From positions 1-37,357 of the forward strand of contig UQRR01000010.1 of assembly GCA_900543455.1 (NCBI GenBank): 37,357 nucleotides of DNA, written 5' to 3'. Shown here piece after piece: positions 8,150 to 15,897 of this stretch; the stretch's first letter is position 1, and each line of letters opens with the position of its first letter. A program made the position numbers and the translations under genes. The notes under the pieces are model-generated. The model was not told the DNA's origin, did no database searches, and saw only the letters and a list, made by a program, of their open reading frames with translations. Source of the stretch: an uncultured Dialister sp. (GTDB taxonomy: Bacteria > Bacillota > Negativicutes > Veillonellales > Dialisteraceae).

Positions 8150-8566
8150 ATGTTTACCTATAAAAGAAGAGTGACATTTTACGAGACTGACGGCATGAAA
8201 GTGGTGCATCATGCGAACTACCTCAAGTATTTTGAGGAGGCGCGGGTGGAGTATCTGCGCGCAGGCGGTCTTGATCTGAATGAGCTGATGGAAGAGGGGA
8301 TCGTATTTCCGATCGTCGAAGTCAGTGCGAAGTACCTGAAGTCAGCGTGCTATGATGATACGCTCCTCATCAGGACCTACCTTCGCCGCGTCGATCGTGT
8401 GCGGCTGGACTTTGATTATGAAGTCGTGCGCGAATCCACGGGCGAGCTTCTGACGACGGGGCATACGGTCAATACATACACAAATATGAAGACGGGCCGC
8501 ATCGCGCGCATTCCGAAGGAAAAGATCGAAGGCCTTGTCAAACTCTCGGAAGGAGACAGGATATAA
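8150..8566 (+). CDS. 4-hydroxybenzoyl-CoA thioesterase family (YbgC/FadM-like) acyl-CoA thioesterase
   Basis: The protein has 138 residues. The start at 8150 has GGAGGA (8137-8142) 7 nt upstream; an in-frame ATG at 8135 overlaps that ribosome site and is rejected. It is a single hot-dog-fold domain. The active-site region YETDGMKVVHHANYLKYF (residues 11-28) carries the expected Asp14 and His21, but the usual Gly before VV is Lys17. The family hydrolyses acyl-CoA thioesters in the cytoplasm; the substrate cannot be read from sequence. The stop overlaps the murI start by one base (TAATG), so the two genes form an operon. The tol-pal genes that often accompany ybgC are not present. Confidence 0.85.
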   Translation: MFTYKRRVTFYETDGMKVVHHANYLKYFEEARVEYLRAGGLDLNELMEEGIVFPIVEVSAKYLKSACYDDTLLIRTYLRRVDRVRLDFDYEVVRESTGELLTTGHTVNTYTNMKTGRIARIPKEKIEGLVKLSEGDRI

Positions 8567-9336
8567 TGGATAACAGACCGATCGGCATCATGGACTCGGG
8601 CATCGGGGGCCTTACCGTAGCCCGCGTGCTGCATGAAAAGTACCCGAAAGAAGGCATCGTATTTCTCGGAGATACGAAGAGAAATCCCTACGGCGAACGC
8701 AGCAGGGATGACATTGTGCGCTTCTCCTTTGCCATCAAGGATTTCCTGAAAAAGCATCAGGTGAAGATGATCCTGATCGCGTGCAATACGATTTCTTTCA
8801 ACGTGCCGCCAGACTTTTTTGATGAAGACATTCCCGTCATCAAGATGAGTATGGAGGTAGAGGTGCCGGAGGACGCGAAGCGCTTCGCTGTTTTTGCGAC
8901 GCCCGCGACGATCGCGACGCATGCGCACAAGGCATATTTTCAAAAAAAATACCCGCAGCTGGATTTCGTGGAGGTCCCCTGCGACGGACTGGCTTCCGCG
9001 ATCGAAAGAAATGCGGACGAAAATACCCTTTCTGCCCTTGTCAAACAGGCGGCAGAGGAGTATCATGCATTAGATGCAGACACTGCGATCTGGTCCTGCA
9101 CCCATTATCCGCTGATCGCTGATGTATTCAGGAAGGTGCTGCCGAAGGTACGCTTCCTTGACCCTGCACTTCCGACGGTGGAAACAGGGATGGACATTCT
9201 CCGCGCCCATGACGCGCTGGCGGATGCACCGCAGGAGAAGACCTTCTATTTCACCGAAGGCCTTGAAAATTCCGCGCCGCTTGTGAAGAAAATCTTCGGC
9301 GACGTGAAGGTGGAAAAGGGAAGTTTGGAATTATAA
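8566..9336 (+). CDS. murI: Glutamate racemase
   Basis: The protein has 256 residues, typical for the family. It interconverts L- and D-glutamate for peptidoglycan. Motifs: MDSGIGGLTVARVL (9-22), GDTKRNPYGERS (about 44-55), first catalytic Cys73 in ACNTISFN and second Cys178 in SCTHYPL. AAGGAGA (8550-8556) is the ribosome site. The start codon overlaps the upstream stop. The sequence after the first cysteine (NTISFNVPPDF) departs from the more usual NTASA, so a divergent racemase or a second paralogue is possible; both catalytic cysteines are intact. Confidence 0.88.
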   Translation: MDNRPIGIMDSGIGGLTVARVLHEKYPKEGIVFLGDTKRNPYGERSRDDIVRFSFAIKDFLKKHQVKMILIACNTISFNVPPDFFDEDIPVIKMSMEVEVPEDAKRFAVFATPATIATHAHKAYFQKKYPQLDFVEVPCDGLASAIERNADENTLSALVKQAAEEYHALDADTAIWSCTHYPLIADVFRKVLPKVRFLDPALPTVETGMDILRAHDALADAPQEKTFYFTEGLENSAPLVKKIFGDVKVEKGSLEL

Positions 9337-9337
9337 A

Positions 9338-9659
9338 GGGTTCAAGGTGAGCCCGTGGGCGGCTCGCCCCTTGATTACGATGGAAAGCCTCACTTGAATG
9401 AGAAATTAGAAATGAGAAATGCGAAATGGTGGTGCGGCGCATAAATAATGAAGCGCCGAGGAGGTTTGAAACTAGCGGTTTTCTTATATCGCAAACCTAA
9501 TCCCTAATTCCTAGTCACAAGTGACTGGTGACTTGAATACTATTTTCGGGCATCGCCTCATATATACTCGCGGCGAAGCCGCCACCACAACCCTGAACCC
9601 TGAACCCTGAACCCTGAACCCTGAACCCTGAACCCTGAACCTTGAACCTTGAACCCGAC
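9338..9659. repeat. Two cassettes in head-to-head orientation
   Basis: The left half (9338-9515) is a reverse cassette: E, D (ATTAGAA/ATGAGAA), the C hairpin, then A units. The right half (from about 9516) is a forward cassette: A, short C, then a run of six CCCTGAA units and two CCTTGAA units (9591-9655). They meet at module A (around CACAAGTGACTGGTGAC), giving an overall palindromic arrangement. No gene is present. Confidence 0.8.
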
Positions 9660-9690
9660 CACTGATTTATCATTTAGGAGTGTGACAAAC

Positions 9691-10242
9691 ATGTTACTGA
9701 TCACGAAAATTCTGGCAGTCATCATCTTCCTGATCTGCCTGGGATTCATTGCCTACTGGGCCATCGCCATCGTCAAAGGCGACTGTGTGCTGAAGGTGAT
9801 GAAGTCCAAGAGGACGCCTTTCCATGTGGAGTCCATGGATATGAAGAGCGTGACGCTCTCCTGCACGCTGCCGATCAAGAATGTCGGCAAGCAGCTCGGC
9901 ACCATCATGGATGCCTTTGTCCGCGTGTACCTGCCCTTTGAGCAGTACGATGAAGCCGTTGTCACGGCGCACCTGACCGATTTCGACACGCCGCGTCCCG
10001 ATGACTACTGGCAGGCCTTCATCCTCGAGCCGGGCAAGACGAAGAAATTCCTCATCACGCTGGAAATCAAGGGCAAGGGCGACAGCATTCTTCATGATCT
10101 GGAAACCTTCCCGGAGATGGGGATGGACGTCATTTATCAGGTGGTTGCAAGAAGCGATTACTACTATGCGAAGTCCCGCATCGTTCTTTCGAAGGAAGAA
10201 CTCAGAAATGCGCTCTATGAATACAAAACGGAGGTGAGATAA
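9691..10242 (+). CDS. Membrane-anchored protein of unknown function
   Basis: The protein has 183 residues. The start at 9691 (TAGGAG at 9675-9680, 10 nt away) is preferred over a frame extension from 9649 that only translates repeat sequence. One N-terminal hydrophobic helix (about residues 5-27) is followed by a polar domain with alternating beta-type segments (about 45-165). I recognise no family. The gene directly precedes, with no gap, the CofE-like gene at 10243, so the two are co-transcribed and may act together. No signal peptidase or lipobox site is evident, so the protein is probably anchored in the cytoplasmic membrane. Confidence 0.75.
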   Translation: MLLITKILAVIIFLICLGFIAYWAIAIVKGDCVLKVMKSKRTPFHVESMDMKSVTLSCTLPIKNVGKQLGTIMDAFVRVYLPFEQYDEAVVTAHLTDFDTPRPDDYWQAFILEPGKTKKFLITLEIKGKGDSILHDLETFPEMGMDVIYQVVARSDYYYAKSRIVLSKEELRNALYEYKTEVR

Positions 10243-10890
10243 ATGGCAGAACTCGAACTCATACCGATCCACACCCGCATCCTCACCCATCACGACAACA
10301 TCGTTGATGCCATTCTGGAATACGCCGGCGACAAGATCACCGACCATGATATCGTCTGCAGTGCAGAGTCCGTCGTCGCCATCACACAGAACCGCTACGT
10401 CCGTCCGGAAGAGCTGAATGTCTGCTGGCAGGCCCGTCTCATGAACCGCTTCGTTCCTGCCGCGGGCTCCATGGCGAGCATCTACGGTATGCAGGCCGCC
10501 ATGGATGAAGAAGGGAAATGGAATATGCTCTTCTCCTTCGTCCTCGGCGCTGTCGCAAAGATTTTCGGCAAGAACGGTGTCTTCTATGCCCGCTGCCGTC
10601 AGGCATCTCTGATCGATGATGTCACCGGTACCATGCCGCCTTTCGACAAATGTCTCGTCTATGGTCCGGCGGATACCGACAATGTCTGTGAGAAGATCAA
10701 GAAAGCGACCGGCGCTTACGGCGCGGTCATCGCAGATGTCAATGACCTGAAACGCGCGGCCGTCCTCGGAAAGAGCCAGGGGCTTGACCCGAAGCAGATC
10801 GCCAAGATCCTGATCGATAATCCTTTCGGCAATGACAATCAGAAAACACCGATCGTCATCATCAAGAACTTTACCGATATGATGAAGTGA
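10243..10890 (+). CDS. CofE-like (F420-0:gamma-glutamyl ligase family) protein
   Basis: The protein has 215 residues. The start follows the upstream stop directly (TAAATG), with a GGAGGTGAG-type ribosome site in the end of the previous gene. The N-terminal pattern IPIHTRILTHHDNIVDAIL followed by DHDIVCSAESVVAITQNRY resembles the substrate-binding start of coenzyme F420-0:L-glutamate ligases, and KTPIVIIK near the C-terminus fits too. Negativicutes are not known to make F420, and no F420 gene is nearby, so the protein probably has another amide-ligase role or is a homologue of unknown activity. The family assignment is from recognition of the pattern only. Confidence 0.6.
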   Translation: MAELELIPIHTRILTHHDNIVDAILEYAGDKITDHDIVCSAESVVAITQNRYVRPEELNVCWQARLMNRFVPAAGSMASIYGMQAAMDEEGKWNMLFSFVLGAVAKIFGKNGVFYARCRQASLIDDVTGTMPPFDKCLVYGPADTDNVCEKIKKATGAYGAVIADVNDLKRAAVLGKSQGLDPKQIAKILIDNPFGNDNQKTPIVIIKNFTDMMK

Positions 10891-10891
10891 G

Positions 10892-10920
10892 AAAACGCCC
10901 GCCGCAAGGTGGGCGTTTTT
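10892..10920 (+). terminator. Rho-independent terminator
   Basis: A 12-bp stem with one G-U pair (AAAACGCCCGCC / GGTGGGCGTTTT), GCAA tetraloop and a T-run, immediately after the CofE-like gene. Confidence 0.9.
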
Positions 10921-10925
10921 GGGTA

Positions 10926-11325
10926 GTGAATGCGAGTAAAATCAGGAATGAGGAATGGTGGCGGCGCGAAGCGACGCAAAATCCGCATAGCGGATTTTAC
11001 GCTATTTAAGGAAGATTATGATGTAGCATTGCATGAAAATGGATGTGAAATCTGATTCTGCGATTGAATCAGCGTTTCCTTAAATTGGGGTGACAGGTTC
11101 CCCGTTTTCTAATTGACACACATAAACCGTTTCAGTGCGAACGAAAAAGATTCCTCCACTTCGGTCGGAATGACGATACGGGAGAAGCGATTTCCTCAAC
11201 GGGTCTCTTTACCGTTACGACGGTCTGCAATCTCTCCGTATGATGCTGGATTGTTTCAAACGAATCCCTATGGAATCAAAGGGGAGCACGTCCCAGGGGG
11301 CTAACCCTCATTCCTCATTGCCAAA
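10926..11325 (+). repeat. Degenerate cassette remnants around a MITE-like half element
   Basis: Contents: D/C-like remnants (10940-10975); a half copy of the MITE-like element G (11001-11082); a B-type right arm (about 11143-11176, CTTCGGTCGGAATGACGATA); the tail of module E (about 11272-11310) and ATTCCTC units. Order is disturbed compared with intact cassettes. No gene is seen. Confidence 0.65.
11001..11082 (+). repeat. Half copy of MITE-like element G
   Basis: These 82 nt align without gaps to the reverse complement of 27048-27129, and end in the same inverted end (CGATTGAATCAGCGTTTCC then TTA, 11061-11082). The other half of the element is missing or rearranged. Confidence 0.7.
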
Positions 11326-11346
11326 ATCCCATCCGTGCTTTATAAT
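11318..11346 (+). promoter_or_regulatory. Promoter of small membrane protein gene
   Basis: TTGCCA (11318-11323), 17-nt spacer, TATAAT (11341-11346). The -35 overlaps the end of ATTCCTC repeat units. Confidence 0.7.
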
Positions 11347-11382
11347 AGGTAACATAAAACTTTGTACAAGGATGGTGCATTT

Positions 11383-11697
11383 ATGCCACAACTTATAGAT
11401 CTATCAGATGTTCAGGATTTCCACGCAGCCCGTTTTCTTATTTACTGGCTGATCGCTTCGGTCGTGGCCGTACTTACTGCTTACAGCATCAGCTACGAGC
11501 ACAAAATGAAGTGGTTCCGTCAGAGAAAAGACAATGGCTTCATGGTGCGCCGCGGCGTGATGGGAAACTACAGCCTTCTCGGCGTGCCGCGCACGAAGGA
11601 GGGCTTTGCGATCACCTTCGGTATCTTTGCCGGAGCGGGCGTCATTTGGGCGCTGGTCGTCTTCGTCATTCTCCCGCTTTTGGGGTATGATGTATAA
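11383..11697 (+). CDS. Small two-helix membrane protein, unknown function
   Basis: The protein has 104 residues. The start at 11383 is preceded by AAGGA (11368-11372); the upstream in-frame ATG at 11362 lies next to the predicted transcription start and is unlikely. Two hydrophobic segments (about residues 16-36 and 77-99) flank a basic loop with HKMKWFRQRKDNGFMVRRG, suggesting the loop is cytoplasmic. I recognise no family. It has its own promoter and terminator, so it is monocistronic. Confidence 0.7.
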   Translation: MPQLIDLSDVQDFHAARFLIYWLIASVVAVLTAYSISYEHKMKWFRQRKDNGFMVRRGVMGNYSLLGVPRTKEGFAITFGIFAGAGVIWALVVFVILPLLGYDV

Positions 11698-11745
11698 AAA
11701 ACTGCATAGCATTTCCTGCGGATGGCACGGGGGCAGGAAATAAAG

Positions 11746-11785
11746 AACAGGACCTGGCATTGAAAAATGTCAGGTCCTGTTTTTG
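11746..11785 (+). terminator. Rho-independent terminator
   Basis: A 15-bp stem with one wobble (AACAGGACCTGGCAT / ATGTCAGGTCCTGTT) and a T-run. A second small hairpin (TTTCCTGC / GCAGGAAA, 11711-11739) precedes it. Confidence 0.9.
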
Positions 11786-11794
11786 TTAGGGGGG

Positions 11795-12091
11795 AGAAGT
11801 GACTGGTGACTGGTGACTAGTGACTGGTGACTAGTGACTGAAATGCCAGCTCATGGCATCGTTACCATCTATACTCTGCGGCGCTTAGATCCTTCGACTC
11901 AGTTCTCATATTTTCAGATAAGCCATTTTTTAACATACGACGTTTTTCTCCGCTCAGGATGACGAAATGCGCCGCACCAACCCCTTTGAACCTCTTGAAC
12001 CTATAGAACCTGTCGAACCTCTTTCGCAAACAATCAAGGGACGGCACGCCCCACGGGTTAACCCTGAACCTTGAACCCGCCACCTTGAACC
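11795..12091 (+). repeat. Intergenic cassette with an insertion in the C hairpin
   Basis: Module A (11799-11840), then C whose arms GCGGCGC (11878-11884) and GCGCCGC (11969-11975) are pushed apart by about 84 nt of B-like sequence (CCTTCGACTCAGTTCTCA ... CGCTCAGGATGACGAA). Then F' with a 9-nt period (GAACCTCTT, GAACCTATA, GAACCTGTC), E, and a short F tract. No gene is seen. Confidence 0.8.
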
Positions 12092-12154
12092 AACTCCAAG
12101 CGTCTATCGCTTTTCACATAGTCCCAATTCATTATTTCAATATAGGAGGTATTC

Positions 12155-13306
12155 ATGGAGAACTGGGAAAAAGTTTTAGAAGAATTATTCACCGGCGTCA
12201 TGGGCATGTCCGACCCCACGGTCTGGGTCATGTTTGCCATCGGCGCAGTCCTGATCTGGCTCGGCGTAAAGAAGGACTATGAGCCTATGCTGCTCTTCCC
12301 GATGGGGGTGGGCTGTATCCTTGCCAATATCCCCGGACACTTTGCGGTCATCCCGACGGATGGAGGAGAACCTGGATTTCTGTCTGTCCTCTATCAGGCG
12401 GGCATCGCCAATGAGCTTTTCCCGGTGCTGATCTTTATCGCGGTCGGTGCGATGTGTGAATTTGATGCGCTGATCCGTGCGCCGTACGTCATGCTCTTTG
12501 CCGCAGCGGCTCATTTCGGTATTTTCGCAGCGACGATGCTGGCGTCTGTCGTCGGATTTCCTTTTAACGAAGCTGCATCCATTGGCATCATCGGGGCAGC
12601 GGATGGTCCGACCACCATTTTCGTCGCGCAGAAATTTGCGACGAACCTTCTCGCGCCTCTGACGGTGACGGCCTTCTGCTATATGTCGCTTGTCCCGATC
12701 ATCCAGCCCCCGATCGTGAAGCTCTTGACGACGAAGCATGAGCGCCGGATCCACATGGCGTATCGCGAAGAGAAACCGCTGTCCTGGACAGTCAAGTTCC
12801 TTTTCCCATTCATGGTCGTTCTCTTTGCAGGGATCCTCGCGCCGATTTCTGTGCCGCTCATCGGTGCGCTGATGTTTGGCAATATGCTGAAGGTCTCCGG
12901 TGTCTGCGACTCGCTCTCTGACACCGCGCAGAATGAACTCTCGAATCTCGTGACTCTTTTCCTTGGTATCACAGTTGGTGCGACCATGACGGCAGAGAAT
13001 ATTCTCACGCTGGATGTTTTGAAGATCCTCGCACTGGGGGCTGTGGCTTTCGTCTTTGATACGGTAGGCGGCGTCCTCTTCGCCAAGGTCGTGAATCTTT
13101 TCCTGAAGAAGAAAATCAATCCGATGATCGGTGCATGCGGCATTTCCGCGTTCCCGATGTCCGGGCGTGTCATCGCGAAGATGGCGCTCAAAGAGGACCC
13201 GACCAATTACATCATCCAGCACGCCATGGGCGTCAATGTGGCAGGCCAGGTGGCATCCGTCGTGGCCGGCGGCCTCGTCCTCGCGCTGATTCCTGTCCTT
13301 TCGTAA
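12155..13306 (+). CDS. oadB: Sodium ion-translocating decarboxylase beta subunit
   Basis: The protein has 383 residues. TAGGAGG (12143-12149) precedes the ATG. It is a polytopic membrane protein of the OadB/GcdB/MmdB family, which couples decarboxylation of oxaloacetate, methylmalonyl-CoA or glutaconyl-CoA to Na+ export. Motifs: IIGAADGPTTIFVAQK (about 145-160, conserved Asp150), IGACGISAFPMSGRV (about 326-340) and QHAMGVNVAGQVASVVAGG (about 354-372). The sequence does not tell which acid is decarboxylated, and neither a carboxyltransferase alpha subunit nor a biotin carrier is in the window. It is followed 9 nt later by a 39-codon OadG-like gene. The symbol is given in the broad family sense. 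Confidence 0.88.
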   Translation: MENWEKVLEELFTGVMGMSDPTVWVMFAIGAVLIWLGVKKDYEPMLLFPMGVGCILANIPGHFAVIPTDGGEPGFLSVLYQAGIANELFPVLIFIAVGAMCEFDALIRAPYVMLFAAAAHFGIFAATMLASVVGFPFNEAASIGIIGAADGPTTIFVAQKFATNLLAPLTVTAFCYMSLVPIIQPPIVKLLTTKHERRIHMAYREEKPLSWTVKFLFPFMVVLFAGILAPISVPLIGALMFGNMLKVSGVCDSLSDTAQNELSNLVTLFLGITVGATMTAENILTLDVLKILALGAVAFVFDTVGGVLFAKVVNLFLKKKINPMIGACGISAFPMSGRVIAKMALKEDPTNYIIQHAMGVNVAGQVASVVAGGLVLALIPVLS

Positions 13307-13315
13307 GGAGGCACT

Positions 13316-13435
13316 ATGACAAGTATCGAATCTTCCATCATGCTGACAGTCATCGCATATCCCATGGTCTTCGTGGTCATGGCGGTCTTTGCGGTGCTGA
13401 CCTACTATCTGAATAAGCTGTTCCCGGGGGACTAG
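13316..13435 (+). CDS. Truncated OadG-like small membrane subunit (39 aa)
   Basis: The ATG at 13316 has AAGGAGG (13305-13311) just upstream and lies 9 nt after oadB. The 39-residue product has a single hydrophobic helix (about residues 8-30) followed by YYLNKLFPGD. This matches the N-terminal pattern of OadG gamma subunits (helix, then an N-x-FFP-like motif), which normally continue into a Pro/Ala-rich linker and C-terminal tail that bind the alpha subunit. Here the reading frame enters repeat module A (GACTAGTGACTGG) and stops at TAG 13433-13435. It may be a functional mini-anchor, like the short epsilon subunit of methylmalonyl-CoA decarboxylase, or an oadG cut short by the repeat. Confidence 0.65.
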   Translation: MTSIESSIMLTVIAYPMVFVVMAVFAVLTYYLNKLFPGD

Positions 13436-13860
13436 TGACTGGTGACTAGTGAATGGTAGCTAGGGATTAGGGATTAGGAGTGACTAGTGACTAGTGACTG
13501 GTGACTAGTGACTCTCTCGTATCGTCATTTCGAGCGAAGTCGAGAAATCTTTCTTGCAGACTGCTAAACGAAGGATGCGTGAAAGCAGAAATACGTAGCA
13601 CCAAGGCGTCGTTTCCCTGCCGGTGCTTATGTGACACTGATCGCAGTGCAAGAAAGATCCCTCGGCTGCGCTCGGGATGACGACGGCGCGAAGCGCTATC
13701 AAAACTCCGCGGCGCTTCTGTTTTTTATGCGCCGCACCAGCACTCCTCACTCCTAACTAGAGAGAAGAGCTTTCACCCGCAATTAAGGGGTAGCGCGCCT
13801 CAGGGGCTAACCCCGAACCCCGAACCCTGAACCTCGAACCCTGAACCCTGAACCTCGAAC
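13430..13860 (+). repeat. Complete intergenic cassette A-B1-C-D-E-F
   Basis: This is one of the most complete copies. Module A starts inside the preceding gene (13430-13513), B1 is at 13522-13683, the C hairpin at about 13705-13736, D units (CACTCCT) follow, then E (about 13762-13815) and an F tract (CCCTGAA and CCTCGAA units to 13860). The next promoter begins 7 nt later. Confidence 0.88.
13522..13683 (+). repeat. B1 inverted-repeat element, copy 1
   Basis: A 162-bp element with 37-nt imperfect terminal inverted repeats (31 of 37 match): it starts TCGTCATTTCGAGCG and ends CGCTCGGGATGACGA. The middle (about 88 nt) is conserved between copies. No open frame is present. Confidence 0.85.
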
Positions 13861-13866
13861 TTTCTA

Positions 13867-13895
13867 TTGTCTTTCTCTTCCCTGCCGTTTATAAT
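13867..13895 (+). promoter_or_regulatory. Promoter of M18 aminopeptidase gene
   Basis: TTGTCT (13867-13872), 17-nt spacer, TATAAT (13890-13895), directly after the F tract of the cassette. Confidence 0.75.
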
Positions 13896-13929
13896 AGCTA
13901 CATGATAACCATTCTCTAAAGGAGGCTTT

Positions 13930-15306
13930 ATGATGAAAGAAACATATAGCAGAACCAAGTCTGTATGGCAGCGCATGGACGCCGATGAACGTCAGGCTGT
14001 CATGGACTATGGCGAAAAGTACAAGGCATTCTTAGACACCGCGCGCACGGAGCGTCTGGCAGCGGATGAGATCATCCGTCAGGCAGAGGCTGCCGGTTTC
14101 AAGCCGGTCTATGATATGGACTCCCTCAAGCCGGGCGACAAGGTGTACTGGAACCAGAAGGGCAAGTCTGTGATCCTGGCTGTCATCGGGGAAGAACCGG
14201 TGCATGCAGGCATCAAGATCGTCGGTTCTCACATCGACTCCCCGCGCCTCGACCTCAAGGCAAATCCGGTGCATGAGCAGGATGGCATCGTGTATTTCCG
14301 CACACACTACTATGGCGGCATCAAGAAGTACCAGTGGACCTGCATCCCGCTCGCGCTGATCGGCGTCGTATACACGAAGGACGGCAAGAAGGTCGATATC
14401 AATATCGGTCTCAAGGATGACGATCCGATCTTCTACGTATCCGACCTCCTGATCCACATGGCGCAGGACCAGATGAAGAAGACGCTCGCAGAAGGCATCA
14501 CGGGCGAACAGCTCCAGGCCATCGCAGGGACAAATGCGGAAGAAGACCTGAAGCCGAAAGAAGTCTTCATGAAGATGCTGAAGGATACATACGGCATCGA
14601 AGAGGAGGACTTTGCTGCGGCGGAACTCGAACTCGTCCCGGCCACCAAGAGCCGCGACGTCGGCTTCGACCGTTCCCTCATCGCATCCTATGGTCAGGAT
14701 GACCGTGTCTGCTCCTATGCGAACCTCGAAGCGATCCTTCAGGCGAAACCGGGTGTCAAGACGCAGGCGGCACTGCTGACCGATAAAGAGGAAATCGGTT
14801 CCTACGGCAATACGGGCATGGAGTCTTCTTATTTCGTCAAATTCGTCATGAAGCTCCTCGCGCTGCAGGGGAAGAATACCATCCTTGATTTCTATGAAAC
14901 CATGGAAAACAGTGAAATGCTCTCTGCTGACGTGAACTCCTGCCTGGATCCGATGTTTGCGGAAGTTTCCGAAAAGGACAATGCTTCCTTCCTCGGCTAT
15001 GGCATCAATCTCACCAAGTATGGCGGCGCTCGTGGCAAGTCCGGCAGCAATGATGCGAATGCGGAATTCCTGCAGAAGATCCGCACCATTTTCAATGAAG
15101 CCGGTGTCTGCTGGCAGATCGGCGAGCTCGGCAAGGTCGATCAGGGCGGCGGCGGCACCATCGCTTTCATGATGGCAGACTGGGGCGCAGAAGTGGTAGA
15201 CTGCGGCACCGCCATGCTCTCCATGCATGCGCCGTATGATCTCCTCTCCAAGGCAGATGCCTACGAGACCTACCTCGCGTACAAAGCGTTCTTTGAAAGT
15301 AAATAA
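13930..15306 (+). CDS. M18 family aminopeptidase (aspartyl aminopeptidase type)
   Basis: The protein has 458 residues. AAAGGAGG (13918-13925) precedes tandem ATGs at 13930 and 13933; the second is better spaced and would give 457 residues. It is a cytoplasmic metallopeptidase that removes N-terminal, often acidic, residues from peptides. Metal-site motifs: GSHIDSPRLDLK (His101), TDKEEIGSYGNTG (Glu287, Glu288), SADVNSCLDPMF, and a C-terminal SMHAPYDLLSKAD with a metal His. It is monocistronic, with its own promoter and terminator, inside flanking repeat cassettes. Confidence 0.9.
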   Translation: MMKETYSRTKSVWQRMDADERQAVMDYGEKYKAFLDTARTERLAADEIIRQAEAAGFKPVYDMDSLKPGDKVYWNQKGKSVILAVIGEEPVHAGIKIVGSHIDSPRLDLKANPVHEQDGIVYFRTHYYGGIKKYQWTCIPLALIGVVYTKDGKKVDINIGLKDDDPIFYVSDLLIHMAQDQMKKTLAEGITGEQLQAIAGTNAEEDLKPKEVFMKMLKDTYGIEEEDFAAAELELVPATKSRDVGFDRSLIASYGQDDRVCSYANLEAILQAKPGVKTQAALLTDKEEIGSYGNTGMESSYFVKFVMKLLALQGKNTILDFYETMENSEMLSADVNSCLDPMFAEVSEKDNASFLGYGINLTKYGGARGKSGSNDANAEFLQKIRTIFNEAGVCWQIGELGKVDQGGGGTIAFMMADWGAEVVDCGTAMLSMHAPYDLLSKADAYETYLAYKAFFESK

Positions 15307-15313
15307 GGTTTGA

Positions 15314-15352
15314 AAAAATCGGAAGTGGGATCCGTCCTGCTTCCGATTTTTG
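15314..15352 (+). terminator. Rho-independent terminator
   Basis: The outer stem AAAAATCGGAAG / CTTCCGATTTTT (12 bp), extended by partly paired TGGGA/TCCTG, ends in a T-run just after the aminopeptidase stop. Confidence 0.9.
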
Positions 15353-15397
15353 ATTGGGAAAAGGTTCAACGGGGGCGGCGGAAAAATATAGAAGCGA

Positions 15398-15897
15398 TGC
15401 AAGTGACTGGTGACTAGGAATTAGTAGCTAGGGATTAGGGGTGCCGAGTGACTAGTGACTGGTGACTAGGAGACTAGGAGACATCAGGCTCTCGTATCGT
15501 CATTTCGAGCGAAGTCGAGAAATCTTTCTTGCAGACCGCTAAACGAAGGATGTTTGAAAGCAGAAATACGTAGCACCAAGGCGTCGTTTCCCTGCCGGTG
15601 CTTATGTGATACTGACCGCAGTGCAAGAAAGATCCCTCGGCTGCGCTCGGGATGACGACGGCGCGAAGCGCTATCAAAACTCCGCGGCGCTTCTGATTTT
15701 TATGTGCCGCACCACCATTCCTAATTCCTCATTCCTAATTCCTCATTCGAGCAGAGCTTTCATTCATAATCAGTGGACGGAGCCGCCCCCTAGGCTACTC
15801 CGAACCCTGAACCTCGAACCCTGAACCCTGAACCCTGAACCTCGAACCCTGAACCCTGAACCCTGAACCTCGAACCCTGAACCTTGAACCTTGAACC
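15398..15897 (+). repeat. Complete intergenic cassette A-B1-C-D-E-F
   Basis: Module A (15400-15480), B1 (15497-15658), C hairpin (about 15681-15711), D (four ATTCCTA/ATTCCTC units, 15717-15747), E (about 15750-15800) and a long F tract (CCCTGAA, CCTCGAA, CCTTGAA units, 15803-15897). No gene is present. Confidence 0.88.
15497..15658 (+). repeat. B1 inverted-repeat element, copy 2
   Basis: 162 bp, nearly identical to the copy at 13522-13683, with the same inverted arms and the same flanking modules. Confidence 0.85.

Noticed and set aside
8150..8566. Assignment of the thioesterase as Tol-Pal-associated YbgC
   Set aside because: No tol or pal gene is nearby, and the partner gene is murI; only the fold family can be supported.
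9591..9655. Direct repeats that might suggest a CRISPR array or telomere-like sequence
   Set aside because: Units are 7 nt with no spacers and no cas genes, and the tracts recur at internal intergenic sites, so neither a CRISPR array nor a chromosome end is supported.
9558..9749. Repetitive peptides such as VQGSGFR translated from the F tract
   Set aside because: They are the reading of TTCAGGG units, which lack stops on the reverse strand in every frame. This follows from the 7-nt repeat, not from a gene.
14032..15402. Minus-strand open frame of 456 codons opposite the M18 aminopeptidase
   Set aside because: It is a shadow frame of a gene with intact catalytic motifs, and has no ribosome site or recognisable domain.
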